Of a stretch of DNA of 38,751 bases, positions 27,602-36,500 are shown in pieces. The position numbers were made by a program, and so were the translations under genes. The notes beneath the pieces are model-generated. The model made no database searches, was not told the DNA's origin, and saw only the letters and a list, made by a program, of their open reading frames with translations. How positions within the stretch are numbered: position 1 is the stretch's first letter; the number at the start of each line of letters is the position of its first letter. Source of the DNA: Chromatiales bacterium (lineage in GTDB: Bacteria; Pseudomonadota; Gammaproteobacteria; Chromatiales; Chromatiaceae); the NCBI GenBank assembly GCA_028284585.1, contig JANQRK010000011.1, positions 1-38,751 of the forward strand, written 5' to 3'.

Positions 27602-27995
27602 TGGTTTGGTCTCCGTTGTGTTGCATAGGGGGTTGTTGTGGCGCTGTGTCATGGTTTTGCGTGGGCAGTGCCATCAGCAGCACGGCAATGCCCGCCAGCG
27701 CGATCCCGGCGGATTGAACCGGCATGATCCGTTCGCCAAACACCAATGCACCGACGGCGGCCATCGCCATCAGATACAGCGCCGAGGTGATGCCCATCGT
27801 AATGCCCAAACCAGCGGTTTTTAACAGCGGCACGGCCAGGACCATGCCAAACGCACTGGCTGCGATGCTGGCCGCAAAATCACCGGGCGCGCCATACTCG
27901 GCGTAGCGTCGGATAAAGACACTTCCCGCAATCCACGTGCCGGTGTAGAGCATGATCCGAGGTAAGGTGTCCAAGAACGTTGCCGGTTCATTCAT
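27594..27995 (-). CDS. Small four-helix membrane protein, EamA/SMR-like
   Basis: A 133-residue protein with four predicted transmembrane helices. The region GLGITMGITSALYLMAMAAVGALVFGERIMPVQSAGIALAGIAVLLM resembles the second half of small multidrug resistance or EamA transporters. The ATG at 27995 has AAAGGAAAG a few bases upstream; the longer frame to 28037 lacks a site. The C-terminal tail is Gln/Pro/Asn rich. The stop overlaps the next start in an ATGAATGA junction. A transport role is possible but unproven; it may instead be a structural membrane part of the transfer module. Confidence 0.7.
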   Translation of the reverse strand: MNEPATFLDTLPRIMLYTGTWIAGSVFIRRYAEYGAPGDFAASIAASAFGMVLAVPLLKTAGLGITMGITSALYLMAMAAVGALVFGERIMPVQSAGIALAGIAVLLMALPTQNHDTAPQQPPMQHNGDQTNE

Positions 27996-28046
27996 CGTGC
28001 TTTCCTTTGGGCATTCGACCTTCATCCGCATGCCCATGATCGCGGA

Positions 28047-28346
28047 TCACGGTCGAGGTCCTGGGAAAGACCGGGGGTCGCGCCGATCGATCAACGCAAA
28101 GAACGGACACTGATCACCGTGCATGTAGTCGACCAGGCCACTGGGGCCGAGATAGGTGCAGTCGTAGTAGACGCGGTACGTACCGATATCCCGGTAGGTG
28201 TACTCCCAACGCATATGCACGGTCGTGGGTGCCAACCACCACACGATAATTGCCAGGAGCGGCCAGAGACTGCCCAGGCTCCCCATGCCGCGCAGCAGCG
28301 CGGCGATCAGTCGCCAGGGTAGAAAACTGCGTACTCGCTGATTCAT
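28047..28346 (-). CDS. Small membrane protein of the mobile module
   Basis: A 99-residue protein with a near-perfect ribosome binding site (AAGGAGG six bases before the ATG). A basic N terminus is followed by one transmembrane helix (SLWPLLAIIVWWLAP), then a Tyr- and Cys-containing domain (WEYTYRDIGTYRVYYDCTYLGPSG, CPFF) that would face the periplasm, where two cysteines could form a disulphide. I do not recognise a family. It follows the coupling-protein gene by eleven bases. Confidence 0.75.
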   Translation of the reverse strand: MNQRVRSFLPWRLIAALLRGMGSLGSLWPLLAIIVWWLAPTTVHMRWEYTYRDIGTYRVYYDCTYLGPSGLVDYMHGDQCPFFALIDRRDPRSFPGPRP

Positions 28347-28357
28347 CTTTGGCCTCC

Positions 28358-30097
28358 TTAAGATTTGACCTTGAGCCGGACTTTTTTGCGAAACGGTTTG
28401 CCGTGGAAGGGATTGATCCCAACCTGATCACGCCACGGGGCAATCTCGGCGCAGCTGATCGGTGAGAAGCGCACCGGCGGGGCCTGGCGAACAAACAAGA
28501 TGCCGTCTTGGGTGCGCCGAGTTTCATCTGGCGTCATTAACGCGCGTGCCGTATCGCTCATTTGGACGTTGATGCCGGTTGCGCCCGGCGCTCGGCTGGC
28601 AGCCACCACGGTCTGCTCACCCAGCATCTTCGAGATGAGCTCCAATGTTTTTGGAGAACGTTGTCCCGGCAGGAACTGTTTGATCTCGGTCTCGGATAAC
28701 ACGGTTTCCAAGGCTTGCGTACCGTACTCGCGCTCGAATGCGGTCAGGTCCTGGAAGATCAGATGAAGACGGATGCCAAACGACCGTCCCCAGGTCAGCA
28801 GGCTGGCCAGACCCGCGATCAGGTAATTCGTGACCTCGTCAAGAATCAGATAGACCGGCTGGGACTTGTCCGCGTGGCGCTTGAGTGTGGTCAGCACACA
28901 CCATTGCATGAGCCCAATCCAGGCCTTGTAGGTTTCCATGCGGCTGGCATCGACCACGAAGAACAAATTGGTGATCCGATCACGGCGCTTCAGATCGTTC
29001 ATCGAGAAGGTCGAGCGGCGCGTGACCGTCGCCAGCCTCCCGGTGGCAAACGGTGCTAAAGCCTGCTGAGCGCCGGAGATGAAACTGTCGAACGTCCGCG
29101 CTTCGCCATCCATCAGCGCCAGCCAGTTGGCCGCACGAGCGCGTAGCCAGCGCGCAAACTCGGCGACATCCTCTGGGTCATGCTTCTCGGCCCAGGCGGC
29201 CTGCTCGATCGGCAGAGGGCCTTCGGGCAGGGGTTTGCCTTCTAAGTCCACACCCACCACCCAGCGCATGTGGTGTTCGAAGGCGTTGCGGTCTTCCACT
29301 GTCAAGGCGACAGCGGATAGTGTCGCGTCGTATTCATCGACCATCGCGTGGATGGCCGTGATATCGGCGATCGCACGCCGACCGCCTTCGCGGAAGTAGC
29401 TGTTGTCGTTGTCCGATTTGCCAGGCTCCTGCAAGAGCTGCCCGGCAAGCTCGCGCAGTAGGTCGGGCGCGTCACGCAGGGCCCCTGGCGTGTGCAGGCA
29501 ATCGATTAGCAGATCGATGGGGTTGTAGAAATCGCTTGCGCCGAGTTGGTCTTCCCAAAGGGCACCGGGGTTCAGGATACGGACTATCTCACCGCGTGCC
29601 TCCAATGCGGGTTTGAGTAGGCAGGCCAGCTCGCCCTTGAAATCGACAAACACTTTGGCGACGCGGATCGCCAGGCCCATGACGATGACGGTGAAGATGC
29701 CTTTTCCCGACCCGGCGGGCGCGACGGTCATGGCATTCGAGGCGTAGTTCGCCCACAGCGCGCGCCCGCGACGACCTTTCATGAGGCCCCAGAGCGGACT
29801 GACGTCTCGTTGGCTGCGCTCGACCTTCCAGTCCTTCCAGGTCGCCCAGCGCGATGTACCGGGCTGGGTGCGAGGCCTCTTGGCCGATTGCCGGTCCGCC
29901 AGTCGGGCCAGCAGCTGCAGTAGCTCGGTTGCGATGCGAAGGAGTCCCAAACCGGCGATGAACGCCAATACGGCTGGGATGAATTGCACCTGCCCGCCAA
30001 GCATCAGCGGACCGGTCTTGAGTGCACCCCAACCCAGCAAGCCGGTGACGATCACCAGCCCTGCCAGGTTGGGGGGCTGTTGGGTGCCGGAACCCAC
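28358..30097 (-). CDS. VirD4/TraG-like type IV coupling ATPase
   Basis: Coupling proteins bring DNA or protein substrates to a type IV secretion channel. The 579-residue protein has two N-terminal hydrophobic segments (about 11-26 and 37-53), then the ATPase core with Walker A APAGSGKG at 126-133, VFVDFKGELACLL (a VirD4-type block), and Walker B PVYLILDE with D420-E421. The later LIFQDLTAFEREYG block matches the Q-D-L-x-Q-like motif III region. The start is GTG at 30097, five bases after the previous stop. No relaxase, VirB4 or pilin genes are in this window, so the rest of the system is elsewhere or lost. Confidence 0.88.
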   Translation of the reverse strand: MGSGTQQPPNLAGLVIVTGLLGWGALKTGPLMLGGQVQFIPAVLAFIAGLGLLRIATELLQLLARLADRQSAKRPRTQPGTSRWATWKDWKVERSQRDVSPLWGLMKGRRGRALWANYASNAMTVAPAGSGKGIFTVIVMGLAIRVAKVFVDFKGELACLLKPALEARGEIVRILNPGALWEDQLGASDFYNPIDLLIDCLHTPGALRDAPDLLRELAGQLLQEPGKSDNDNSYFREGGRRAIADITAIHAMVDEYDATLSAVALTVEDRNAFEHHMRWVVGVDLEGKPLPEGPLPIEQAAWAEKHDPEDVAEFARWLRARAANWLALMDGEARTFDSFISGAQQALAPFATGRLATVTRRSTFSMNDLKRRDRITNLFFVVDASRMETYKAWIGLMQWCVLTTLKRHADKSQPVYLILDEVTNYLIAGLASLLTWGRSFGIRLHLIFQDLTAFEREYGTQALETVLSETEIKQFLPGQRSPKTLELISKMLGEQTVVAASRAPGATGINVQMSDTARALMTPDETRRTQDGILFVRQAPPVRFSPISCAEIAPWRDQVGINPFHGKPFRKKVRLKVKS

Positions 30098-30102
30098 TAT
30101 TG

Positions 30103-31410
30103 CTACTTCAGGGCCACGACGCGCAGCGGGTCGAGCAGCACCGTCTGGGGGCTATCCGAATGCCCCGTCGCCAGCGCGCGCTTGGTTCCCTTGCCCTTGT
30201 TGCCGGATGTCGCCTCCACAACAAAGGCTTTGGCATAGGTCGCGCCATCGACGGCGATGCGCAACTCCCCGCGCACCCCTTGCGGGGCCTGGCCGTGATA
30301 GAAGTTCACGGCTATTTGCAGCTTACGAAGATCGACCGGTCCATTCAGTGCGACGGTCTCATAGGCCCCCGTACCCTGGGGGCTGTTGCGATAGTCCTTG
30401 AAGAACACCCCTTCTGGACTCTCGTCGTGGTTGAAGTACAACGCTTGAGCCCCCGCGTGCGCGCGTACATAGAGATCGAGGTCGCAAGGGTGGCAGCCCA
30501 CCCAGGACAGCCCGACCTCGACATTGCGGGCCTGACTCAGCGCCGCCTCGGGCAGTGGCGTGGTGCTCAGTGCCCGCTCGTGGATAGACTCGCGGATGCG
30601 CACCGGGCGCAACCGGATCATCTCCAGCTTGTCGCCGGGCTGGCGTTCGTCGTCATGGCGCGGGGCGCGTGCACCATTGAGGACACGTCGGAATACGCTC
30701 GACAGATCGTTGCTGAAGCTCACCAACTCACCGCCTTGGGCTTCGATATTGAGCCGCCACCAACGCTCGATCATCTCCTCATGGCGGCTGCCCTCCATTG
30801 GCGAGGCGGCGTCATAGACAAGATGCACCCGCAGGCGCGCGTACTTGTCCGGGGTATCCACACCGAGGGGGGTCTTGTCCCGGCCATGCGCCAGATGGCC
30901 GTCGGACGGAAAACGCCCATCGACCATCGCAAAGCCTGGCTCACGCGGATCGGCATAGAAGGGCGAACCCTGGATCACCACATCCAACGGTCCATCGCCC
31001 GTATGGTCTTCGGCGATCCGGCTCAAGAGCTTCGGCAGCATGATGGCATTCGGCAAGGGCAGTGTCGCTTCGCTCACCTTGGCCTGTTTGGCCGATCGCA
31101 TCATCGCCCCAGCGACCGCGCGGTTCTTCGCCAGCCGCGCTTTGGGACTTTGATAGCGTGCGTCCTCGGGTACGGCGAAGGTGCCCAGCGTGGTGACGTG
31201 GTAGCCGTCCATCACCGTGGCCGTGTCGCCGGGTTCCAGGCCCAGCAAAAAGTGCAGCGTCGATTTGACTTTCGCAGTGGCGCTATCCGGGGCTTGGATC
31301 GGCGACAGGGCAATCACCAGATCGCGTGCAACCACCGGGCCAGGCAGTGCCAGCGAGACGGCCAATGCCAAGGTGCCCAGGCCGGTAGACAGTGTGCGGA
31401 CAAGTTTCAT
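30103..31410 (-). CDS. Exported protein of the mobile module, unknown function
   Basis: A 435-residue protein with a clear signal peptide (cleavage likely after PGPVVA, residue 28) and GGGAGG six bases before the ATG. The mature N-terminal part starts RDLVIALSPIQ and continues with alternating strand/helix blocks (LDVVIQGSPFYADP, RVHLVYDAASP, RWWRLNIEAQGG), suggesting a vWA- or Rossmann-like fold without a visible metal site. The C-terminal part contains LSWVGCHPCDLDLYVRAHAGAQALYF, similar in pattern to DUF2135-type beta domains that read W-x-DLDLHV. The module context suggests a periplasmic partner of the coupling ATPase; the function is not known. Confidence 0.8.
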   Translation of the reverse strand: MKLVRTLSTGLGTLALAVSLALPGPVVARDLVIALSPIQAPDSATAKVKSTLHFLLGLEPGDTATVMDGYHVTTLGTFAVPEDARYQSPKARLAKNRAVAGAMMRSAKQAKVSEATLPLPNAIMLPKLLSRIAEDHTGDGPLDVVIQGSPFYADPREPGFAMVDGRFPSDGHLAHGRDKTPLGVDTPDKYARLRVHLVYDAASPMEGSRHEEMIERWWRLNIEAQGGELVSFSNDLSSVFRRVLNGARAPRHDDERQPGDKLEMIRLRPVRIRESIHERALSTTPLPEAALSQARNVEVGLSWVGCHPCDLDLYVRAHAGAQALYFNHDESPEGVFFKDYRNSPQGTGAYETVALNGPVDLRKLQIAVNFYHGQAPQGVRGELRIAVDGATYAKAFVVEATSGNKGKGTKRALATGHSDSPQTVLLDPLRVVALK

Positions 31411-31427
31411 ATGGACCTCCCAACAGA

Positions 31428-32435
31428 TCAGTCGTTGAAGTTGAAATGGGCAGCGCGCGCTTTCTCGGCGTAGAAGCTGGCCACCCTGTCGTTGACGTAG
31501 GCCTGGCGGTCGGCCTCCAGCTCGGTCTTGCGGCCTACCAGGGCGCTGTGGCTCTGGGACAGCACATCGAGCGACGGTTTGAGTTCACTGATGGCCTTGT
31601 CGAGTTCTACGTATTCGGGGTTCTCGACGGTCCAGCCCGGCGCGTACTTGATCCAGATATCCTCGGCAGCCAGCCACAAACAGGCCGCGACCAGGATTTC
31701 CAAGGTGAGCTGAGACCAGGTAAGCAGTGACCCTGTGTCGAAGCCGTCTGCCATATCCAACAACACCGGACTGGCAATACCTGGGAAACTCTTGACGAAC
31801 AGCACCAACCAGACCGCCAGCACGACCAGCGTGGTCATGAACACGGCGATCGCGTAACGACGACGGGACGTGTCGTAGCGTAAGAAATGGGTCATCCATT
31901 TCACCGACACCGAGGCCAAAGGGGCGAGGGTGGCGAGCATGGCGGCCAGCCAAGTGTTTTCTATGAAGACCGGCTCGCCACTGGCCAGCAGGTTGGCATA
32001 GACATTCGACCAACCCATACCCATGCACAGGAGAATGCACACGATCAACAGCCAGATCAGAATCTGATCGCGGCGGTGCCAGTCCCTGAAAGAGACGACG
32101 GTATCGTCCTTGTCGGTATTGACCTTGCTGGTCTTGATAAAGCGCGGCGTGCTGGCCTTGTGCTCTTCCAGCTTGTCAAGCGTATGCTGGGCGGTGTTGA
32201 GTTCGTGGCTTGTCTTTTCCAGCGCGTCGTTGACCTCGGCGAGTTCAGCGCCGCGCACTCGGTCCCAGAGCAACCGAAAATGGGCTTTTGCCCACTCGGC
32301 GGCTTGTTCGACATCCGGGTGATAGAGCAGCTTCTTGATGAAGCTCATCCCATCCGGTTGCTTAGAACCTCTCGGACGACCTCGCTTCGGGCGCGGCGAT
32401 TTCGTGGGATCGCCAAATCTTTTGACCTGACCCAT
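31428..32435 (-). CDS. Membrane protein with coiled-coil flanks, mobile module
   Basis: A 335-residue protein. The N terminus is basic with an AT-hook-like RPKRGRPRGSK at about residues 15-25. A first coiled coil (about 60-95) leads into four transmembrane helices (from about 125 to 265: ILIWLLIVCILLCMGMGW, TWLAAMLATLAPLASV, FMTTLVVLAVWLVLFV, LEILVAACLWLAAEDI). A second helical region ends the protein. GGAG lies seven bases before the ATG. I do not recognise the family. It is the promoter-proximal gene of the coupling-protein run. Confidence 0.8.
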   Translation of the reverse strand: MGQVKRFGDPTKSPRPKRGRPRGSKQPDGMSFIKKLLYHPDVEQAAEWAKAHFRLLWDRVRGAELAEVNDALEKTSHELNTAQHTLDKLEEHKASTPRFIKTSKVNTDKDDTVVSFRDWHRRDQILIWLLIVCILLCMGMGWSNVYANLLASGEPVFIENTWLAAMLATLAPLASVSVKWMTHFLRYDTSRRRYAIAVFMTTLVVLAVWLVLFVKSFPGIASPVLLDMADGFDTGSLLTWSQLTLEILVAACLWLAAEDIWIKYAPGWTVENPEYVELDKAISELKPSLDVLSQSHSALVGRKTELEADRQAYVNDRVASFYAEKARAAHFNFND

Positions 32436-32545
32436 GGGTTTCTCCTATAGACAGATGTTGAAAGTGAAAAGCGACGCGCGGCGAAACGGGCGCATGCTGC
32501 AGCTTCCACGCTTCAAAATTGGAATGTGGGAAACAACGCAACGAA

Positions 32546-32565
32546 GCGGGGCCGCGAGGCCCCGC
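32546..32565 (-). terminator. Rho-independent-like terminator with tetraloop
   Basis: GCGGGGCC (32546-32553) and GGCCCCGC (32558-32565) form a perfect 8-bp stem around a four-base loop. Read leftward the stem is followed by TTCGTTGCGTTGTTT, a moderately T-rich tail, so it probably ends the transcript of the 32579-32947 gene. Confidence 0.6.
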
Positions 32566-32578
32566 ACAGTCCATTGCT

Positions 32579-32947
32579 CTACTTCCCGAAATGCCGGGCG
32601 ATGTCCGGATACTTGATACGGAAGTACAGATCGATCACGCGCAGCTTCTCGATCGAAGTGGATCGCGGCTGGCGTTTCGGCTCGCCGTCACAATCTTCCA
32701 GCCACAGCGATAACCAGCGTCCATCGATATCGAACAGCTCATCGATATCGGGAATCGGCCAAACCCAGCCGTTAGGCCAGATCACTTTGCCTTTGTAGTC
32801 GTACAGGACCGCTGCGATCAGATTAATAAGCGCACGACGCGAAACTGGGAGATTGCGTGTGGCAATCCACAAGCGGCGGCGGTAAGCGAGGCTCGTGAGC
32901 TCTTGATTGCTGGCTACAATGACAAACCGCTTGGTTTTCTTGTGCAT
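32579..32947 (-). CDS. Hypothetical soluble protein
   Basis: A 122-residue protein from the ATG at 32947, with GAGGAG upstream; the longer frame starts at a TTG inside that site and is unlikely. The product is Arg- and Trp-rich (RRRLWIATRNLPVSRRALINLIAAVLYDYKG, WPNGWVWPIPDIDELFDIDGRWLSLWLEDC). It could be a small nucleic-acid-associated protein from its basic helices, but I recognise no family. It is the right-most of the leftward island genes and has its own terminator, so it is a separate transcript. Confidence 0.65.
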   Translation of the reverse strand: MHKKTKRFVIVASNQELTSLAYRRRLWIATRNLPVSRRALINLIAAVLYDYKGKVIWPNGWVWPIPDIDELFDIDGRWLSLWLEDCDGEPKRQPRSTSIEKLRVIDLYFRIKYPDIARHFGK

Positions 32948-33193
32948 ATCTGCGTTTCTCCTCAATCGCTGTGAACTTGAGAGAAACTGTAGGTGCGCAA
33001 GAATTACGAAAACTACGAGGCAAATCTTCCGAATTCTTCTGAATTTTTCGGAACTCGGTGCTATGCGAGCGTGGCGAGTTTTACGTCATGATGTAGCAAT
33101 ATGCCTTTTTGGTTGACAAGATTAGCGATTTTATGGTAACTAAACTTAAACCTAATGAAGTTGCCATGATGGTGAAGAAAGTGCTGGTCAAGG
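32948..33193. other. Divergent AT-rich intergenic region
   Basis: This 246-bp region separates the leftward module from the rightward genes. It contains TTGACA at 33113-33118, a perfect -35 for rightward transcription, but no good -10 at the usual spacing (the candidates TATGGT and TAAACT are 13 and 22 bases away). A 42-codon ORF (33133-33261) overlaps the start of the next gene in another frame. Confidence 0.4.
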
Positions 33194-33397
33194 ATGACAC
33201 AAAAGAACACGCAAACATTTACATTGAAAGATGTTTCAAAGGAACATGTGAAGTTATTTAATACGCTCGCCAATATTGAAGCGCGGACGAGAGGCAAGTC
33301 AAAGGTTGAGGTGTTCACTGACATGCTTGAGACGTATTTTGAGCACCGTGCGAGCCGAGACGAACTGAAATATTGGCTCGATTACCATCGTGAGTAG
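33194..33397 (+). CDS. Small ribbon-helix-helix-like protein
   Basis: A 67-residue protein with the layout of an RHH DNA-binding protein: a short polar strand (TQTFTLKDV), then two amphipathic helices (SKEHVKLFNTLANIEART and SKVEVFTDMLETYFEHRA). Such proteins are often antitoxins or local repressors. The ATG at 33194 has AAGG immediately before it but no well-spaced ribosome binding site. It is on the same strand as, and 163 bases before, the large NTPase gene, so it may regulate it. The fold assignment is by pattern only. Confidence 0.55.
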   Translation: MTQKNTQTFTLKDVSKEHVKLFNTLANIEARTRGKSKVEVFTDMLETYFEHRASRDELKYWLDYHRE

Positions 33398-33560
33398 GAT
33401 TGCAATACAGTCTACACACGATCCTCTTCTATCGGTAAAAATTATATAAATCAGATTTCCATCGCTACCTACTACGTCGTTTGGAGCGGATTCCGTAAAT
33501 TTCGGATAGAGAGATTCTACGGCATCTCTACAATGTGGATTATCATAGCGACATCAAATT

Positions 33561-36500
33561 ATGGATGATGATAATGCTAAGCTGAAAGACTATGCAGAAC
33601 GGCTGCTGGAACAAATCTACGAATCATTACGTGCGCCCGGCAAACGGAAGGTAATCGATAGCGTTGGTGGCAGCGCGTCGGCAAAACGTCTACGTAAAAA
33701 ATGGGTGGGATACTGTCTGCGACAGTATGCAAAGGAAGTCAAGGGGGAGGTCGGGTGGACAGCACTCGACAATGCAATTACGCAACGGGAGAAAAAGGCG
33801 GGCCGCGCGGGCAAAGGTTACAACGGACTACAAAAAATGCCGCAAGAACGCAGTGTGGGTAGGGAAAGATCGATTATTTACTTTACGAGTCTGGCGGAGG
33901 TTCAAGACAACATCTCGTTGAGAGAGTGTTTATTGCGCTTTCTCAGGTCCTGCAAAAAGCAGGAATGCGATCTCGATATTTTTGGAGGACGGGCCGGTCT
34001 AGAAAAACATATCGATGTATTAGAAGGAAAACCCGATATTGAGTGCGGGGAGGATGGCGGTATCGGTATGGATACGGGTGTCCAATGCTTTGCCGACCCA
34101 GCTGTCAATGATTCTGCGGTAGTGTCGAGTACCCACCAACCTTATCTTACTGATCCGCCCGAATTAGAAAGTGTCTTTTACTACGGGAATCGCAAGCTGA
34201 AGGTCATCGGGCGAAGGAAGGAGAAACGTCGGCTCTATGATTTCCTAAGATGCGACATGCCTTTTGCTTGGTTCCAGCTTGCCGGAGTGGCAGGGCAAGG
34301 GAAAAGTCGACTGGCCTATGAATTGATTCGGATTGCCAGAAGGATGGGATGGAGCGCTGGTTTGCTGGAGCCGAAGCATTTTAAGCGGTTTCCAGGAAGC
34401 TGGGCAGACTGGCAACCAGACAGACGGCATCTGATCGTGTTGGATTATGTTATCGGCAGGGAAGATGGGATTCGAGACCTCATGGAAGCATTGTCGTGCC
34501 GTACAGAAGATAACAAGTTACGAGAACGGGTACGCGTGCTGTTAGTCGAGCGGCAGTGCTGGAACCAAGGTGGTTTTTCGAAGCAAGAGGCTGGCCACGG
34601 AAACAGCAAGGATGGGTTGTCAATAGGTTTGTCTCAGGGGCGTGCGGATTGGTTTCTCAAACTCTGTGATCGGCCTGACGGTAATGATCGAGATTTTATC
34701 GAACGGCGCTTCGATAGTGGTGTTTTGGAACTTGGAAAGCTCGATCAAGGAAAGCTTGTTGAACTGGTTAAGCAGGTGGCAAGGCTCACCGGAGGGCGGG
34801 AAATTGACGCGTCCGATGACGCGATCGAAGAACAGCTCGAACACATTGACCCGGCGGGGCGTCCTCTCTATGCCTACTTCTTGGGTCAGGCAATCGTCGA
34901 TGGCGGACTGTTAAAAAAATGGACGAAGTATACGTTGTTGACCGATGTGCTCTACCGGAACATCAATATCCGCTGGCGCAGGATGCCTGGTGAGGAAGTG
35001 CCGGAGCTCGGCGATGATGATGCGTCGCTGCGTATCGCGCTGATCGCCACCATGACCGGTGGTCTCGATTGTCGAGAGACTACAAAAAGGGGCTTGTTGC
35101 CCAGACCCGACAAGTCCACTCGACGCCGGGCGATCGTATTCGCCGATGGCCCAATAGGCGGCGGGGCACAAGGCGTCGGACAGTATGTTCCGAATCTGCA
35201 GCCAGACTTACTGGGTGAGTGGTTTGTGCTTCATGCCTGCGAAGAAGGCCAAGCGTACGAAGACCTACTGGATACCGCTTGGCGATGCGCGCCAGTCAGA
35301 GTGGCTGAGTTTATGTTTCGGTTAGCGCAGGATTTCCCTGAGCACACAGTGACCAGGAAAATCCTGGATTTTGCTCCCCCCGACACTGAATCGGAGAAAT
35401 CCCTAGTTGAGGCTGCTGCACTGATTGTGACCCATCTGTATAGGGCAGAATGCTCTTTGCCGGTTGGAATTGTCAGAGCTATCAAGAAAGGGGCAGAAGG
35501 TGGCGATGGCCGAGCCATGGTTGCTTTGGGTTTTTGCTATTCACTAGCCCTGGGCATGGAAAAGGATTTGGATCAAGCGCTCCATTGGTATCGCAAAGGA
35601 GCGGATGTCGGTGATGGTGGAGCCATGTTCAATATAGGCGCCTGCTATACACAGGGCCGGGGCGTGGAACAGGATATGGACCAGGCAGTTCACTGGTATC
35701 GCAAAGGAGCGGATGTCGGTGATGGTCATGCCATGTCCAATCTAGGCGTCTGCTATGAAAAGGGCCTGGGCGTGGAACAGGATCTGGACCAGGCAGTTCA
35801 CTGGTATCGCAAAGGAGCGGATGTCGGTAATGGTGGAGCCATGTCCAATCTAGGATTCTGCTATGCACAGGGCCGGGGTGTGGAACAGGATCTGGACCAG
35901 GCAGTTCACTGGTATCGCAAAGGAGCGGATGTCGGTGATGGTCGAGCTATGTCCAATCTAGGCGTCTGCTATGCACAGGGCCTGGGCGTGGAACAGAATC
36001 TGGAACAGGGCGTTCACTGGCATCGCAAAGGAGCGGATGTCGGTGATGGTCAGGCCATGTTCAGTCTAGGCGTCTGCTATCATCGGGGCTGGGGCGTGGA
36101 ACAGGATCTGGGCCAAGCGATTCACTGGTATCGAAAAGGAGCGGATGTCGGTGAGGGTCGAGCCATGTCCAATCTAGGCCTCTGCTATGCACAGGGCTGG
36201 GGCATGGAACAGGATCTGGGCCAAGCGATTCACTGGTATCGAAAAGGAGCGGATGTCGGTGAGGGTGGAGCCATGTCCAATCTAGGCAACTGCTATGAAC
36301 AGGGCCTGGGCGTGGAGCAGGATCTGGACCAGGCAGTTCACTGGTACCAGGAAGCATCCAAGGCGGGTGTCGACAGTGTCGCAGAACGCTGGCGGAGACT
36401 ATTACGCATCAAGGCATTTCTTTCTGGTGAAATCCCGGATAAGGTGAAGATAGAGCCTTGGGCCATAGAGCAAGCGGAAGCGCTTGTTTCAAGAGAATGG

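Noticed and set aside
30100..31473. 457-codon open frame on the + strand
   Set aside because: It is antisense to the exported-protein gene, which has a signal peptide, a good ribosome site and close packing with its neighbours; the + frame shows no domain character.
33133..33261. 42-codon ORF before and overlapping the RHH-like gene
   Set aside because: Short, in a different frame, without a ribosome site; the RHH-like frame is the better candidate.
35544..36357. Several antisense open frames with repeated sequence
   Set aside because: They are shadows of the Sel1-coding repeats and repeat only because the DNA repeats.
35502..36365. Regular tandem repeats considered as a CRISPR array
   Set aside because: Units are 108 bp, contiguous and in frame with a protein; there are no spacers.
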